In this document: one piece after another, positions 1 through 8,814 of the stretch
Position numbering within the stretch: position 1 is the stretch's first letter
How the letters are laid out: each line of letters opens with the position of its first letter
Source: Saccharomonospora viridis DSM 43017
GTDB taxonomy: Bacteria; Actinomycetota; Actinomycetes; Mycobacteriales; Pseudonocardiaceae
DNA length: 64,000 nucleotides
Direction of reading: 5' to 3'
Assembly: GCF_000023865.1 (NCBI RefSeq)
Contig: NC_013159.1
Coordinates: 2,010,001 to 2,074,000, forward strand
The notes under the pieces: generated by a model
What the model was told of the DNA's origin: nothing
Database searches by the model: none
What the model saw: only the letters and a program-made list of their open reading frames with translations
Made by a program: the position numbers and the translations under genes

Positions 1-891
1 GTGGTAGTCGACCTTGCGGGGCAGGAAGTTGCAGATCACGAAGTTCTCGCCCTCGAACACCTGGTGCACGGGCGGCGGCTGGTGGATCTTGCCGGTGATC
101 GGCATGAAGTTCTCGATGTTGAAGGTGTACGGGTACAGGCAGCCGTCCCAGCCGACGACGTCGAACGGGTGGTGCGGCAGTGTGTGCACGGTGCCGGTGA
201 TGCCGTTGGGGCCCCGGTGCTTGATGTAGACCTCGACGTCCTCTCCCTCGACGTGGAGCGGCTCGGTCGGGCCGTGCAGGTCCCGCTCGCAGAACGGCGC
301 GTGCTCCAGCAGCTGACCGTACCGGGACAGGTAGCGCTTGGGCGGAGCGATGTGGCTGTTGGCCTCGATCGCGTAGAGCCGGACCTCGGTTCCCTCCTCG
401 ATCACCCACCGGTGCGTGGTCGACCGAGGGATCACCACGTAGTCACCCTGACGAGCCGGGAGCGCGCCGAAGACGGTCTCCACAAGCGCCTCACCGGACT
501 CGACGAAGACACACTCGTCACCGAGCGCGTTGCGATACAGCGGCGAGGTGGCACCGGCGGCGACGTAGGAGATGCGCACGTCGTCGTTGCCGAGCACCAG
601 GCGCCGCCCGGTGACCGGGTCGGTCTTCGCGACGGCGGAGGCGTCGACGAGGTCGTGCAACTTCAGGTGCCGCGGCAGCAGAGGTTCGTTCGGCGTCAAG
701 CTCTGGTCGGGCAGTTCCCAGCGGCGCGCACCGACGACGGCCGAGGGAATGTGCCGGTGGTAGAGCAGCGAGGAGTCGGAGGAAAAGCCCTCTTCCCCCA
801 TCAGCTCCTCGTAGTAGAGGTTGCCTTCGGGAGAACGGAAGACGGTGTGTCGGGTCTTGGGTACCTCCCCGACTGCGCGGTAGTAGGCCAC
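1..891 (-). CDS. hmgA: Homogentisate 1,2-dioxygenase (C-terminus beyond window)
   Basis: This enzyme opens the ring of homogentisate to maleylacetoacetate in tyrosine and phenylalanine catabolism, in the cytoplasm. The first 297 residues are visible. They show the actinobacterial HmgA signature: an N-terminus starting MAYYRAVGEVPKTRH, then the segments EELMGEEGFSSDSSLLYH and FVICNFLPRKVDYH. The family is a cupin with Fe(II) bound by His and Glu residues in its C-terminal half, which lies outside the window, so completeness of the active site cannot be judged. The GTG start at 891-889 is chosen because AAGGAG lies at 903-898, six bases upstream. It is transcribed divergently from the regulator at 1231. 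Confidence 0.9.
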   Translation of the reverse strand, partial: MAYYRAVGEVPKTRHTVFRSPEGNLYYEELMGEEGFSSDSSLLYHRHIPSAVVGARRWELPDQSLTPNEPLLPRHLKLHDLVDASAVAKTDPVTGRRLVLGNDDVRISYVAAGATSPLYRNALGDECVFVESGEALVETVFGALPARQGDYVVIPRSTTHRWVIEEGTEVRLYAIEANSHIAPPKRYLSRYGQLLEHAPFCERDLHGPTEPLHVEGEDVEVYIKHRGPNGITGTVHTLPHHPFDVVGWDGCLYPYTFNIENFMPITGKIHQPPPVHQVFEGENFVICNFLPRKVDYH

Positions 892-1230
892 CTGATGCTC
901 CTTGCTGATCACGATGAGCGGGTGATGCGAGCACGAGCATGCGATCGGGTGCCGGCAGCCTGCAACCAGCGCCGATCGCCTTCCCGAGCGCTCGTCGAGC
1001 GATGTGTGACCAGGCTGATCGGCGCGGAGGCCTCCATTTACGCGCGCGCGATGGGGGCTTGCCCGACCGGTCCCCAGGCGGCGGTCCCGCCGCACATCGC
1101 CGCCAAGGTTGACATGAAAATGAAATGTTCCCCGTGTCAGAGTCGGTCATGAACCGGAGGCCCACGGCACGGCTGGGCAGGCCGGGCTCCGCTGACCCCA
1201 GAGCCGACACAGAGCAGTGAGGAGGGCGTC
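892..1230. promoter_or_regulatory. Divergent promoter region between hmgA and regulator
   Basis: This 339-base region separates two divergent starts and must carry both promoters. A perfect -35-like TTGACA lies at 1109-1114, with no convincing -10 at 17 bases. TGACA (1110-1114) and TGTCA (1135-1139) form a short inverted pair flanking an A-rich stretch, possibly an operator for the downstream regulator. GAGGAG near 1219-1224 is the Shine-Dalgarno of the gene at 1231. No RNA gene was seen. Confidence 0.4.
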
Positions 1231-2586
1231 ATGGCCGCACCACTTCGCAGCGACAGCTTGGCGCCGAGTCGTCGGATGCGCACCGGAGCCGCTGCGGTCT
1301 TCCAGGTACCCTCACAGCGGCTCGCCGTCGTAGACCTGGCCGCGGAGCTGGGCCGACGCCCGGCGGTGACGAACATGTCGGAGCGTCTCGGCTGGGGTTT
1401 CCTGCACCTCACCGACAGTGAGCAACTCACCTGGGCGCTGCGGGTGAACCGTCCTGCCGCCGTCCTCGTACTGCTCCCCTCCGATTTGCCCCCGGACGTC
1501 GTCACCGTCGAACGGGCCCGGCGCGCCACCCGCGCTCCGATCGCTGTCATGGGCGAGGTCGCCGGTCCCCAGAGTGTCGCTCTGCTCGCCGCCGGTGCCG
1601 ACGTCGTCCTGCCGGTCAACATCCGCGAGGAGGAACTCGGTGCCCGCATGCTGGCTCTGGTGCGTCGAGCCGCCGAGGGATCCGACGCCGGCGCCCGTTA
1701 CCTGGTCTCCGGTCCACTGCGGATCGACCTGTGGCAACGCGAGGCCACCCTCGACACGGAACCGCTCCCCCTCACCGGCACCGAATTCCGCCTGCTGGTC
1801 TGTCTGATGGAGGCCGACGGCCAGGTCGTGCCGAGCAGTCGGTTGATCTCCCGGGTATGGGGTTGGGCCGGTGCGCACGATGGCCTCAACACGTTGCGTA
1901 TCGGCATCGCACGCTTGCGCAAGAAACTCGGCGACGACACCAGGGCCCCGCGGTTCGTGATCTCGGTGCGCGGCGCCGGTTACCGCTTCGGCGGCCGGGT
2001 CACCGAGCTCGCCGCCCGAGAGGAGGAGCGTCGCAACGACCACAGCGGCGACCTGCTGCTGGCCGAGCGGCTCGCCCGCCGGTGCGAGGAACTCGCCGAG
2101 GCGCCCGACGCCCGTAGCGCTGCCTCCCAGGTGGTGCGCTCGTTGATCCACGAGGGCACCCTCGACGCCGTCGGGCTCCACCTGATCGAGGGTGACAGTC
2201 TGCGACTGATCGCTCACCACGGTTTCAGCGCCGCGTGGGAACAGGCCGCGCGCGAGCTGCGGTTGGCCGACTCCGGTTTCGCGGCGGTGCAGACGTTCGT
2301 CGCCGACGAACCACTTCAATTGCGCCGTTTCACCGCGAAGGCGAAGTACGCCCGCACCGCCGAACTCGCCCGTGTCGAGTTCCCCGGCACGTACCTCTTC
2401 GTCCCGATGCGCAGTGGGTCGGAGGTCGTCGGGGTGATGGGTTGTCACCGCCATTCCTCCGAACCCTTCGGCCCGCTCAGCATCACCTACCTCAAGGCCG
2501 TCGCCTCCCTCTGCGGCGTCTGTCTCACCGCGCGCCGGACCTCGCCGCTTTCGGCGGAGTCCGTCCCCTCGTCGAGGGACTCCTAG
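1231..2586 (+). CDS. OmpR-type winged-helix regulator with degenerate receiver and GAF domain
   Basis: This 451-residue protein is a transcription regulator. Residues about 60-135 resemble a response-regulator receiver, but where the phosphoacceptor Asp is expected the sequence reads VLVLLPSDLPPD, so phosphorylation is doubtful. Residues about 157-255 are an OmpR/PhoB winged helix (LTGTEFRLLVCL, SVRGAGYRFG). Residues about 285-430 look like a GAF sensor domain (DAVGLHLIEGDSLRLIAHHGF). A GAF domain behind an OmpR-type domain suggests direct binding of a metabolite rather than control by a kinase, and no kinase gene is adjacent. It lies between divergent hmgA and the co-directional CoA-transferase genes, which are its likely targets (inference). 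GAGGAG seven bases upstream supports the ATG start. Confidence 0.8.
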   Translation: MAAPLRSDSLAPSRRMRTGAAAVFQVPSQRLAVVDLAAELGRRPAVTNMSERLGWGFLHLTDSEQLTWALRVNRPAAVLVLLPSDLPPDVVTVERARRATRAPIAVMGEVAGPQSVALLAAGADVVLPVNIREEELGARMLALVRRAAEGSDAGARYLVSGPLRIDLWQREATLDTEPLPLTGTEFRLLVCLMEADGQVVPSSRLISRVWGWAGAHDGLNTLRIGIARLRKKLGDDTRAPRFVISVRGAGYRFGGRVTELAAREEERRNDHSGDLLLAERLARRCEELAEAPDARSAASQVVRSLIHEGTLDAVGLHLIEGDSLRLIAHHGFSAAWEQAARELRLADSGFAAVQTFVADEPLQLRRFTAKAKYARTAELARVEFPGTYLFVPMRSGSEVVGVMGCHRHSSEPFGPLSITYLKAVASLCGVCLTARRTSPLSAESVPSSRDS

Positions 2587-2661
2587 GCCGCGATCCGGTC
2601 TCTCCCCGAAACCACTGCACCTTCCCGCTTCTCACAGCGCGGATCGTCGAAAGGAACCACA

Positions 2662-3375
2662 ATGGCCGTCACCTTCCCCTCTGCCGTCGAGGCGTTGCAG
2701 GATCTCCTCTTCGACGGGATGACCCTCGCCGTCGGAGGTTTCGGGCTCAGCGGTATCCCCACCGATCTGATCGATGCGGTCCGTGTCTCCGGTGTCCGCG
2801 ATCTCACCGTCATCTCCAACAACATGGGTGTCGACGGGATCGGACTGGGCGTCCTCATCGAGAAAGGCCAGGTCCGCAAGGTCATCGCCTCCTATGTCGG
2901 CGAGAACAAGCTCTTCGCCGAGCAGTACCTCGCCGGCGAGTTGGAGGTGGAGTTCAACCCGCAGGGCACCCTCGCCGAGCGGCTCCGTGCCGGTGGCGCC
3001 GGTATCCCGGCCTTCTACACCCGCACCGGTGTGGGGACGGAGGTCGCCGAGGGGAAGCCGATGAAGGTCTTCGACGGTGTCGAGTACGTCATGGAACGCG
3101 GTCTCGTCGCCGACGTCTCCTTGGTCCGGGCCCACCGTGCCGACGAGGCCGGCAACCTCACCTACCGCTACACCGCCCGCAACTTCAATCCGGTCGTCGC
3201 GACCGCGGGCCGTATCACCGTCGCGGAGGTCGAGGAGATCGTCCCCGATGGCGAGATCCACCCCGACCATGTCGTCACCCCGAGCATCTACATCCAGCGG
3301 CTGGTGGTGACCACCAGCGAGCACAAGCACATCGAACAGCGCACCACGCGTCCCCGTGTCGCGGACCCCGTCTGA
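2662..3375 (+). CDS. 3-ketoacid (acetoacetate or 3-oxoadipate) CoA-transferase subunit A
   Basis: The alpha chain of a class I CoA-transferase moves CoA from succinyl-CoA to a 3-ketoacid. The family motif GGFGLSGIP is at residues 25-33 and SYVGENK follows near residue 80. The length, 237 residues, is normal for ScoA/PcaI. An AAAGGA element precedes the ATG. The beta chain follows after 57 bases and a thiolase after that. Sequence alone does not separate succinyl-CoA:acetoacetate from 3-oxoadipate transferase. The nearby hmgA, which leads to acetoacetate, favours the former; the catABC genes 32 kb away keep the latter possible. Confidence 0.88.
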   Translation: MAVTFPSAVEALQDLLFDGMTLAVGGFGLSGIPTDLIDAVRVSGVRDLTVISNNMGVDGIGLGVLIEKGQVRKVIASYVGENKLFAEQYLAGELEVEFNPQGTLAERLRAGGAGIPAFYTRTGVGTEVAEGKPMKVFDGVEYVMERGLVADVSLVRAHRADEAGNLTYRYTARNFNPVVATAGRITVAEVEEIVPDGEIHPDHVVTPSIYIQRLVVTTSEHKHIEQRTTRPRVADPV

Positions 3376-3432
3376 GCCGGACGCGAGAACGACCCCGATC
3401 CGACCTCGACAAGACCTGGAGGAGACAACCAG

Positions 3433-4086
3433 ATGGCCTGGACCCGAGACGAGATGGCGGCGATCGCCGCCTCGGAGTTGAGCGACGGTGCGTACGTGAA
3501 CCTGGGGATCGGCATCCCCACGCTCGTCGCCAACAACCTGCCCGACGGCGTCAAGGTGACGTTGCAAAGCGAGAACGGCATGTTGGGCATGGGGCCCTTC
3601 CCCTACGAGGGGGAGGAGGACGCCGATCTGATCAACGCCGGCAAGCAGACCGTGACGATCCTGCCGGGCGGCAGCGTCTTCGACTCGGCCGAGTCGTTCG
3701 CCATGATCCGCGGAGGACACGTCGACGTCTCGATCCTCGGCGCCATGCAGGTCTCCGAAAGCGGTGACCTGGCCAACTGGAGCATCCCCGGGACGATGGT
3801 CAAGGGGATGGGCGGCGCCATGGACCTCGTCTCCGGAGCCCGCCGTGTCATCGTGCTGACCACGCACCTGACGAAGAACGGGGACCCGAAGATCGTGCGG
3901 GAGTGCACGCTGCCGTTGACCGGGGTCGGCGTGGTGAACCGTGTGATCACCGACCTGGCGGTCTTCGACGTCGTCGACGGCGGTTTGGTCCTGGTCCGTA
4001 CGGCACCGGGGGTCACGGTGGAGAGGTTGCGGGACCTCACCGACGGCCGGTTCACCGTCGCGGAGGACTGTGAGGTGGCGGCATGA
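3433..4086 (+). CDS. 3-ketoacid (acetoacetate or 3-oxoadipate) CoA-transferase subunit B
   Basis: This is the catalytic beta chain of the class I CoA-transferase. The glutamate that forms the glutamyl-CoA thioester is visible as Glu47 in the motif [11 protein letters not shown], preceded by the glycine-rich [17 protein letters not shown]. Its 217 residues match ScoB/PcaJ. The start follows a GGAGGAGA Shine-Dalgarno. The last codons overlap the thiolase start in the form ATGA at 4083-4086, so translation of the two is probably coupled. It acts with the preceding subunit as a heterotetramer, by family knowledge. Confidence 0.9.
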   Translation: MAWTRDEMAAIAASELSDGAYVNLGIGIPTLVANNLPDGVKVTLQSENGMLGMGPFPYEGEEDADLINAGKQTVTILPGGSVFDSAESFAMIRGGHVDVSILGAMQVSESGDLANWSIPGTMVKGMGGAMDLVSGARRVIVLTTHLTKNGDPKIVRECTLPLTGVGVVNRVITDLAVFDVVDGGLVLVRTAPGVTVERLRDLTDGRFTVAEDCEVAA

Positions 4087-5270
4087 CCCTGGCGGAACGG
4101 TTCGGTACCGACGTCTTCATCTCCGGCTGGGGGCACACGAAGTTCGGCTCGTTGCCCGACGAGACTTTGGAATCGCTGGTCGTCCGGGTCGCGGGCGAGG
4201 CGATCACCTCGGCCGGTATCGATCCCGGGCAGGTCGACGAGATCTGGTTCGGTCAGTTCAACTCCGGGCTGTGGCCGCTCGGTTTCGCTTCCTCGTTGGC
4301 CTTGCAGGTCTCGGACGAGCTGTTCCGGGTCCCGGCCACACGGGTGGAGAACGCGTGTGCCTCCGGCTCAGCTGCGATCCACAGTGGATTGAGGTCGTTG
4401 CTCGCCGGGACCGCCCGCACCGTGTTGGTGATCGGTGCGGAGAAGATGACCCACGCACCGGCCGAACAGGTGGGGGCCGCTTTGCTGGGGGCCGACTACG
4501 AGTTGGCCGGAAGCGAGTCGAGGACCGGTTTCGCGGGACTGTTCGCCCGCGTCGCCGAGGCGTACCGACAGCGGTACGGCGAGATCAACGACGCTCTCGG
4601 CGCGATCGCGGCGAAGAACCACGCCAACGGGATGGCCAACCCACTGGCGCACCTGCGTAAACAGTTCACCCCCGAGTTCTGCTCCACGACGTCGGAGAAG
4701 AACCCGATGGTCGCCGAACCGTTGCGGCGTACCGACTGTTCGCCCATCTCCGACGGGGCCGCGGCGCTGGTGCTCACCACGCAACCGAGCACCTCGGCGG
4801 CGCAGAGCCCGGTCCGCCTCCTCGGTTTCGGCCAGGCCAACGACTTCATGCCCGCGAACAAGCGGGACCCGGTGGAGTTCGCCGGTAGCGTCGCGGCCTG
4901 GGAACGGGCCCGGAAGATGGCGGGGGTCGGGCTCGACGACCTCGATCTGATCGAGCTGCACGACTGCTTCACCATCGCCGAGTTGGTGATGTACGAGGTC
5001 CTCGGTCTCGCTGAACGGGGCAAGGGGCGACAGGTGTTGGAGGACGGCACCGTCTTCCGGGACGGGAAGCTGCCGGTCAACCTCTCGGGCGGCCTGAAGT
5101 CGAAGGGGCATCCGGTCGGTGCCACCGGTGTCTCGCAGCACGTCATGGCCGCCATGCAACTGTCCGGGACCGCGGGTGAGTTGCAGTTGCCGGGTGCTCG
5201 TCGTGCCGCGGTGCACAACATGGGTGGCCTGGCGGTGGCCAACTACGTGAGTGTCCTGGAGGCGGTCTGA
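4083..5270 (+). CDS. SCP-x type thiolase (acetyl-CoA acyltransferase)
   Basis: The 395-residue thiolase would cleave the 3-ketoacyl-CoA produced by the CoA-transferase. The nucleophilic Cys is Cys92 in VENACASGS; the second site is HDCF near residue 315, and the base lies in [14 protein letters not shown] near residue 340. GGLKSKGHP and HDCF place it in the SCP-x/lipid-transfer subgroup rather than with classical PcaF or FadA thiolases, so the exact substrate is open. It overlaps the upstream gene by four bases and ends the operon; a MarR regulator begins 35 bases downstream. Confidence 0.87.
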   Translation: MTLAERFGTDVFISGWGHTKFGSLPDETLESLVVRVAGEAITSAGIDPGQVDEIWFGQFNSGLWPLGFASSLALQVSDELFRVPATRVENACASGSAAIHSGLRSLLAGTARTVLVIGAEKMTHAPAEQVGAALLGADYELAGSESRTGFAGLFARVAEAYRQRYGEINDALGAIAAKNHANGMANPLAHLRKQFTPEFCSTTSEKNPMVAEPLRRTDCSPISDGAAALVLTTQPSTSAAQSPVRLLGFGQANDFMPANKRDPVEFAGSVAAWERARKMAGVGLDDLDLIELHDCFTIAELVMYEVLGLAERGKGRQVLEDGTVFRDGKLPVNLSGGLKSKGHPVGATGVSQHVMAAMQLSGTAGELQLPGARRAAVHNMGGLAVANYVSVLEAV

Positions 5271-5305
5271 GCAAGCGTCGTCTCGGCTTCTGTCACCCTG
5301 GTGGT

Positions 5306-5851
5306 ATGACAGAAGAGCTCGAGATCGACGTCGCCGACCTGGCCTTCGAGTCGTTCGCCGCCTATGCGCACGAACGGACGGGGGCCCTGCTAGACGGCGT
5401 CGATCTCGAGGCGGCGCGCCTCATCCTCACCCTGCACCGTGCCGCGAGCACCGTCGTCTACGACCTGGAGTCCACCGTGCACCGGCCGGCCGGGTGGAGC
5501 TGGTCCGGTTTCCGGTTGCTCTACGTCCTGTGGATCGCCGGTCCGCTGGAGGCCCGTCACGCCGCCCGGCTCGCCGGGTTGAGCCGACAGAGTGCCTCCA
5601 CGCTCTCCAAGACGCTCGAGCGCGAGGGGTTGTTGAGGCGTATCCCCTCGGCGGAGGACCGTCGGCTCATCTCGTACGACCTCACCCCGCAGGGCAGGGC
5701 CCGCGTCGACGAGGTGTACCTCGAGCACAACGCCCGTGAGCGGTTGTGGGCCGAAGTCCTGACGGAGGAGGAGCGCAGCACGGTCATCACGGCACTGAGC
5801 AAGTTGCTGGACGCGGCTGAACGGCTCGACGTGCGCCGCCGCAACGACTGA
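5306..5851 (+). CDS. MarR family transcription regulator
   Basis: This 181-residue protein carries a MarR winged helix at about residues 70-135: the recognition helix is in ARLAGLSRQSASTLSKTLEREGLL, followed by the wing with SAEDRRLISYDLTPQG. MarR proteins are dimeric repressors relieved by small, often aromatic, ligands. It is followed by a metallo-beta-lactamase-fold gene and an aromatic hydroxylase gene; a strong palindrome at 5946-5967 in front of them is the obvious operator candidate. The start at 5306 has only a weak GGTGGT upstream. The specific inducer cannot be read from sequence. Confidence 0.85.
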   Translation: MTEELEIDVADLAFESFAAYAHERTGALLDGVDLEAARLILTLHRAASTVVYDLESTVHRPAGWSWSGFRLLYVLWIAGPLEARHAARLAGLSRQSASTLSKTLEREGLLRRIPSAEDRRLISYDLTPQGRARVDEVYLEHNARERLWAEVLTEEERSTVITALSKLLDAAERLDVRRRND

Positions 5852-5945
5852 GTCACTGCCGGGATCTCGTCGCCTTGAAGCCACGGCCGTAGCCGTCGAG
5901 ATCACTGCCTCGGGCCCCTTGCCGTGAAGCGATCAGTCCGCTTAA

Positions 5946-5967
5946 AGTCATAAAAGCTTTTACGACT
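5946..5967. promoter_or_regulatory. 22-bp palindrome, probable MarR operator
   Basis: The arms read AGTC then TAAAAG on the left and CTTTTA then GACT on the right, with one mismatched pair (A5950/C5963). The core TAAAAGCTTTTA is perfect. This AT-rich site lies 18 bases before the MBL-fold start and just downstream of the MarR gene, the usual place for an autoregulated or neighbouring operator. Binding by that MarR is inference. Confidence 0.6.
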
Positions 5968-5985
5968 ACGAACGACGGAGTTCCC

Positions 5986-6945
5986 ATGTCGAAGCCCTTT
6001 GCTTCCACCGGTGAAACCCGGATCAAGCCCCAGACCCTGGAAGTCCTCGCGGAGGGCGTCTACGCCATCACCGCCGAGGGAGACCCGAACTTCGGAGTCG
6101 TCGAAGGTGAGGACTTCCTCGTCTGCTTCGAAGCCCTCGCCACCCCGAAGGTCGCCCGGCGAGCTCTCAGCAAGCTCCGCGAGCACACCGACAAGCCGGT
6201 GCGCTATCTGGTGTTGTCGCACTACCACGCCGCTCGGGCGCTCGGCGCGAGCGCGTTCGACGCCGACGTGATCATCGCCCACGACCGAACCCGTGCGCTC
6301 CTTGAGGAGCGAGGGGAGCAGGACTGGGCCTCCGAACAGGGACGTTTCCCCGTCCTGTTCGAGGAACCCGAGTCGATCCCGGGACTGACCTGGCCCGACA
6401 TCACCTTCAGCGACAAGCTGTCGATCGACCTCGGCGGTGATCGCGGCGAGTTGCAGCTGCTCCACCTCGGGCGCGGCCACACCTCGGGCGACGTCGTCGC
6501 CTGGCTGCCCCGCCACAGGATCCTCTACACCGGCGATCTGGTCGAAACCCAGGCCGCCCTCTACACCGGCGACGCCTATCACCGCGACTGGGCCTCGGAG
6601 ACCCTCGATCGGGTCGCGGCCTTGGACGCCGAGATCCTCGTCGGCGGACGTGGTGTGATCGCCCGCGGCCGCGAGGCGGTGGCCACCGCGATCGCCCAGA
6701 CCCGTGGCTTCCTCACCGGGCTCATGGAGGCCGTCGAAACGACGCGCCAACAAGGTGGTGACATCAAGGCCGCCTTCGACGCCGCACACAAAGCGCTCGC
6801 TCCGCAGTACGGCAGCTGGCCGATCTTCGAGCACTGCCTTCCCTTCGACGTCGCCCGGCTGTGGGAGGAGTTGGACGGCGTCGAACATCCGACCATCTGG
6901 ACCCCCGAGCGCGACCGTGAGATCTGGGCTCGACTGCAAGGGTGA
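5986..6945 (+). CDS. Metallo-beta-lactamase-fold protein with altered metal motif
   Basis: This 319-residue MBL-fold protein has recognisable later motifs: LGRGHTSGD near residue 160 and YTGDLVE near residue 182. The first metal motif, normally HxHxDH, reads SHYHAARALG at residues 78-87, so His79 and His81 are kept while the Asp and last His are Ala83 and Arg84. The protein may bind one metal or act non-hydrolytically. It precedes an MhpA-type hydroxylase by ten bases, which suggests a job on a ring-hydroxylation or ring-cleavage product. An ACGGAG element precedes the ATG. Confidence 0.8.
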   Translation: MSKPFASTGETRIKPQTLEVLAEGVYAITAEGDPNFGVVEGEDFLVCFEALATPKVARRALSKLREHTDKPVRYLVLSHYHAARALGASAFDADVIIAHDRTRALLEERGEQDWASEQGRFPVLFEEPESIPGLTWPDITFSDKLSIDLGGDRGELQLLHLGRGHTSGDVVAWLPRHRILYTGDLVETQAALYTGDAYHRDWASETLDRVAALDAEILVGGRGVIARGREAVATAIAQTRGFLTGLMEAVETTRQQGGDIKAAFDAAHKALAPQYGSWPIFEHCLPFDVARLWEELDGVEHPTIWTPERDREIWARLQG

Positions 6946-6955
6946 GTGAGGACTG

Positions 6956-8620
6956 ATGAACACCGCCACCGAGTGCGTCCGACCGGACGCCCCCGTCATC
7001 GTCATCGGCAACGGCCCGGTCGGGCAGACCACCGCGCTTCTTTTGGCCCACTGGGGTATCGCCACGATCGTCGTCGACCAGCGCGCGCAACGGGACCTGG
7101 TCGGGTCGAAGGCGATCGCCCAGCAACGCGACGTCCTCGACATCTGGGACGTCCTCGACGGTGCCGGTCGGCAGATCGCCGAGGAGGGCGTGACCTGGAG
7201 CCGGTCCCGCACCTTCTACCGCGAACACGAACTCTTCTGCACCGAGTACGTCGAGGACGGCCATACCTTCCCACCGTTCGTCAACATCTCCCAAAGCCGT
7301 ACCGAGCAGATCCTGGACGAACGGATCGCCGCGACGCCCCTGGTCGACGTCCGCTGGGGCCACCGCGTCGACGACATCGTCCAGCACGACGATCACGTCG
7401 AACTGGCCTGCGAAACACCCGAGGGGCGGGTGACGCTGCGCGCCGCCTACGCCGTCGCCTGCGTGGGTGCGCGGGGTAACGAGGTGCGTGAGCTGCTGGG
7501 CGTGGAGTTCGGTGGGCGCACTTTCGGGGACCGGTTCCTCATCTGTGACATCCGCGCCGACCTCCCGGGCTGGCACCGGGAGCGCCGGTTCTACTTCGAT
7601 CCGGAGTGGAACCCCGGACGACAGGTGTTGATCCACCCGTGCCCCGACTCCACGTTCCGGATCGACTGGCAGGTGCCCGAGGACTTCGACCTCGAGGTCG
7701 AGGAGGAGACCGGGCGCTTGGACCAGCGGATCCGCCAGGTGATCGGCGACCGGCCGTACGACATCGTGTGGAAGTCCGTCTACCGCTTCCACTCCCGCAT
7801 CGTCGACCGGTTCCGCGTCGGTCGGGTGCTGCTCGCCGGCGATGCCGCCCACCTCGTGTCGCCCTTCGGCGGCCGGGGACTCAACTCGGGTGTGCAGGAC
7901 GCTGAGAACGCCGCGTGGAAACTCGCCGCCGTGCTGCACGGCATGGCCGGCGAGGAGTTGCTGGACTCCTACCACGACGAGCGGTACGCCGCGGCGCAGG
8001 AGAACCTCGCCATCACCGGGGCGACGATGGAGTTCCTCGTGCCCCAGACCGAAGCGGAACGGGCCCGTCGACTGGACGTGCTGGAGCGGGCCGTCGAGGA
8101 CCCCGCGGCGCGAAGCGAGGTCGACTCCGGCCGACTGGCCGAACCGTTCTGGTACGTCGACTCGCCGCTGACCACACCGGACCCGGCTCGTCCGTTCGCC
8201 GGACGTCCGCCGAAGGGGTCGGTACCGCCCCCGAGCCCCGGTGTCCTCATCCCCGATGCGCCGATCGAGGACCCGGCAACCGGTACCGAGACTCGCCTGC
8301 GCGTGCTGGCCCGACGCCGGATCACCGTGCTCACCGGGGATGCCGTCGACGCCGAGGCGCTACGGGAGGAGTTGCTCCGACTGGGACGCGCCGTCCCGGC
8401 GTTCCGGGCCGGCGATCTCGGTGGGGAAGTGGCCGGCAGGACCGGCATCAGGGACGACGAGGTGTGGGTCGTGCGACCGGACGGCCACCTCGCGGCGACA
8501 CTGACGTCCCCGCACGCGATTGCGGTGAACGCCGCGATCACGCGGGTTTTCGGATCCCGGGTGTCGACGACGGTGCCGACCGCCCGAACCCCGGTCGAGA
8601 ACGTGTTTTCCCCGTCCTGA
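6956..8620 (+). CDS. FAD-dependent aromatic hydroxylase, MhpA-like
   Basis: The 554-residue class A flavin monooxygenase hydroxylates an aromatic ring with NAD(P)H and O2. The FAD/NAD-binding GNGPVGQTTALLL is at about residues 19-31, and the second FAD motif GDAAHLVSPFGGRGLNSG is near residue 295. Length and order match 3-(3-hydroxyphenyl)propionate hydroxylase and related phenol/resorcinol hydroxylases; the C-terminal 150 residues are the thioredoxin-like domain of that group. It starts ten bases after the MBL gene with GAGGA upstream, so the two form one operon likely under the MarR protein. The true substrate is unknown. Confidence 0.85.
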   Translation: MNTATECVRPDAPVIVIGNGPVGQTTALLLAHWGIATIVVDQRAQRDLVGSKAIAQQRDVLDIWDVLDGAGRQIAEEGVTWSRSRTFYREHELFCTEYVEDGHTFPPFVNISQSRTEQILDERIAATPLVDVRWGHRVDDIVQHDDHVELACETPEGRVTLRAAYAVACVGARGNEVRELLGVEFGGRTFGDRFLICDIRADLPGWHRERRFYFDPEWNPGRQVLIHPCPDSTFRIDWQVPEDFDLEVEEETGRLDQRIRQVIGDRPYDIVWKSVYRFHSRIVDRFRVGRVLLAGDAAHLVSPFGGRGLNSGVQDAENAAWKLAAVLHGMAGEELLDSYHDERYAAAQENLAITGATMEFLVPQTEAERARRLDVLERAVEDPAARSEVDSGRLAEPFWYVDSPLTTPDPARPFAGRPPKGSVPPPSPGVLIPDAPIEDPATGTETRLRVLARRRITVLTGDAVDAEALREELLRLGRAVPAFRAGDLGGEVAGRTGIRDDEVWVVRPDGHLAATLTSPHAIAVNAAITRVFGSRVSTTVPTARTPVENVFSPS

Positions 8621-8659
8621 GAGCGCAACACACGTGATCTCGGGACGAGGGAGTAAGGT

Positions 8660-8701
8660 CCGCGGACGCGTCGACAGTGGACACTGGCGACGCGTCCGCG
8701 G
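8660..8701. terminator. Strong hairpin between convergent genes
   Basis: A perfect 14-bp stem (8660-8673 with 8688-8701) encloses a second 5-bp stem, CAGTG/CACTG, with a GA loop. There is no U-run. It lies 40 bases after the hydroxylase stop and about 115 bases before the end of the convergent oxidoreductase gene, so it probably works as a bidirectional terminator. Confidence 0.7.
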
Positions 8702-8814
8702 CTTCCACGTCTCACATCGCCGTCCGGCGATGTGGCTGGGTCCAACATCACGGATTCGGCCACTGTGGACCCAGTATGCGCTCGGCTCGGCGTTCAACAG
8801 GTCGGGCGCGACGA

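Noticed and set aside
1-1152. Long plus-strand open frame opposite hmgA
   Set aside because: The minus strand encodes an unmistakable homogentisate dioxygenase; the plus frame is an antisense artefact of GC-rich codons.
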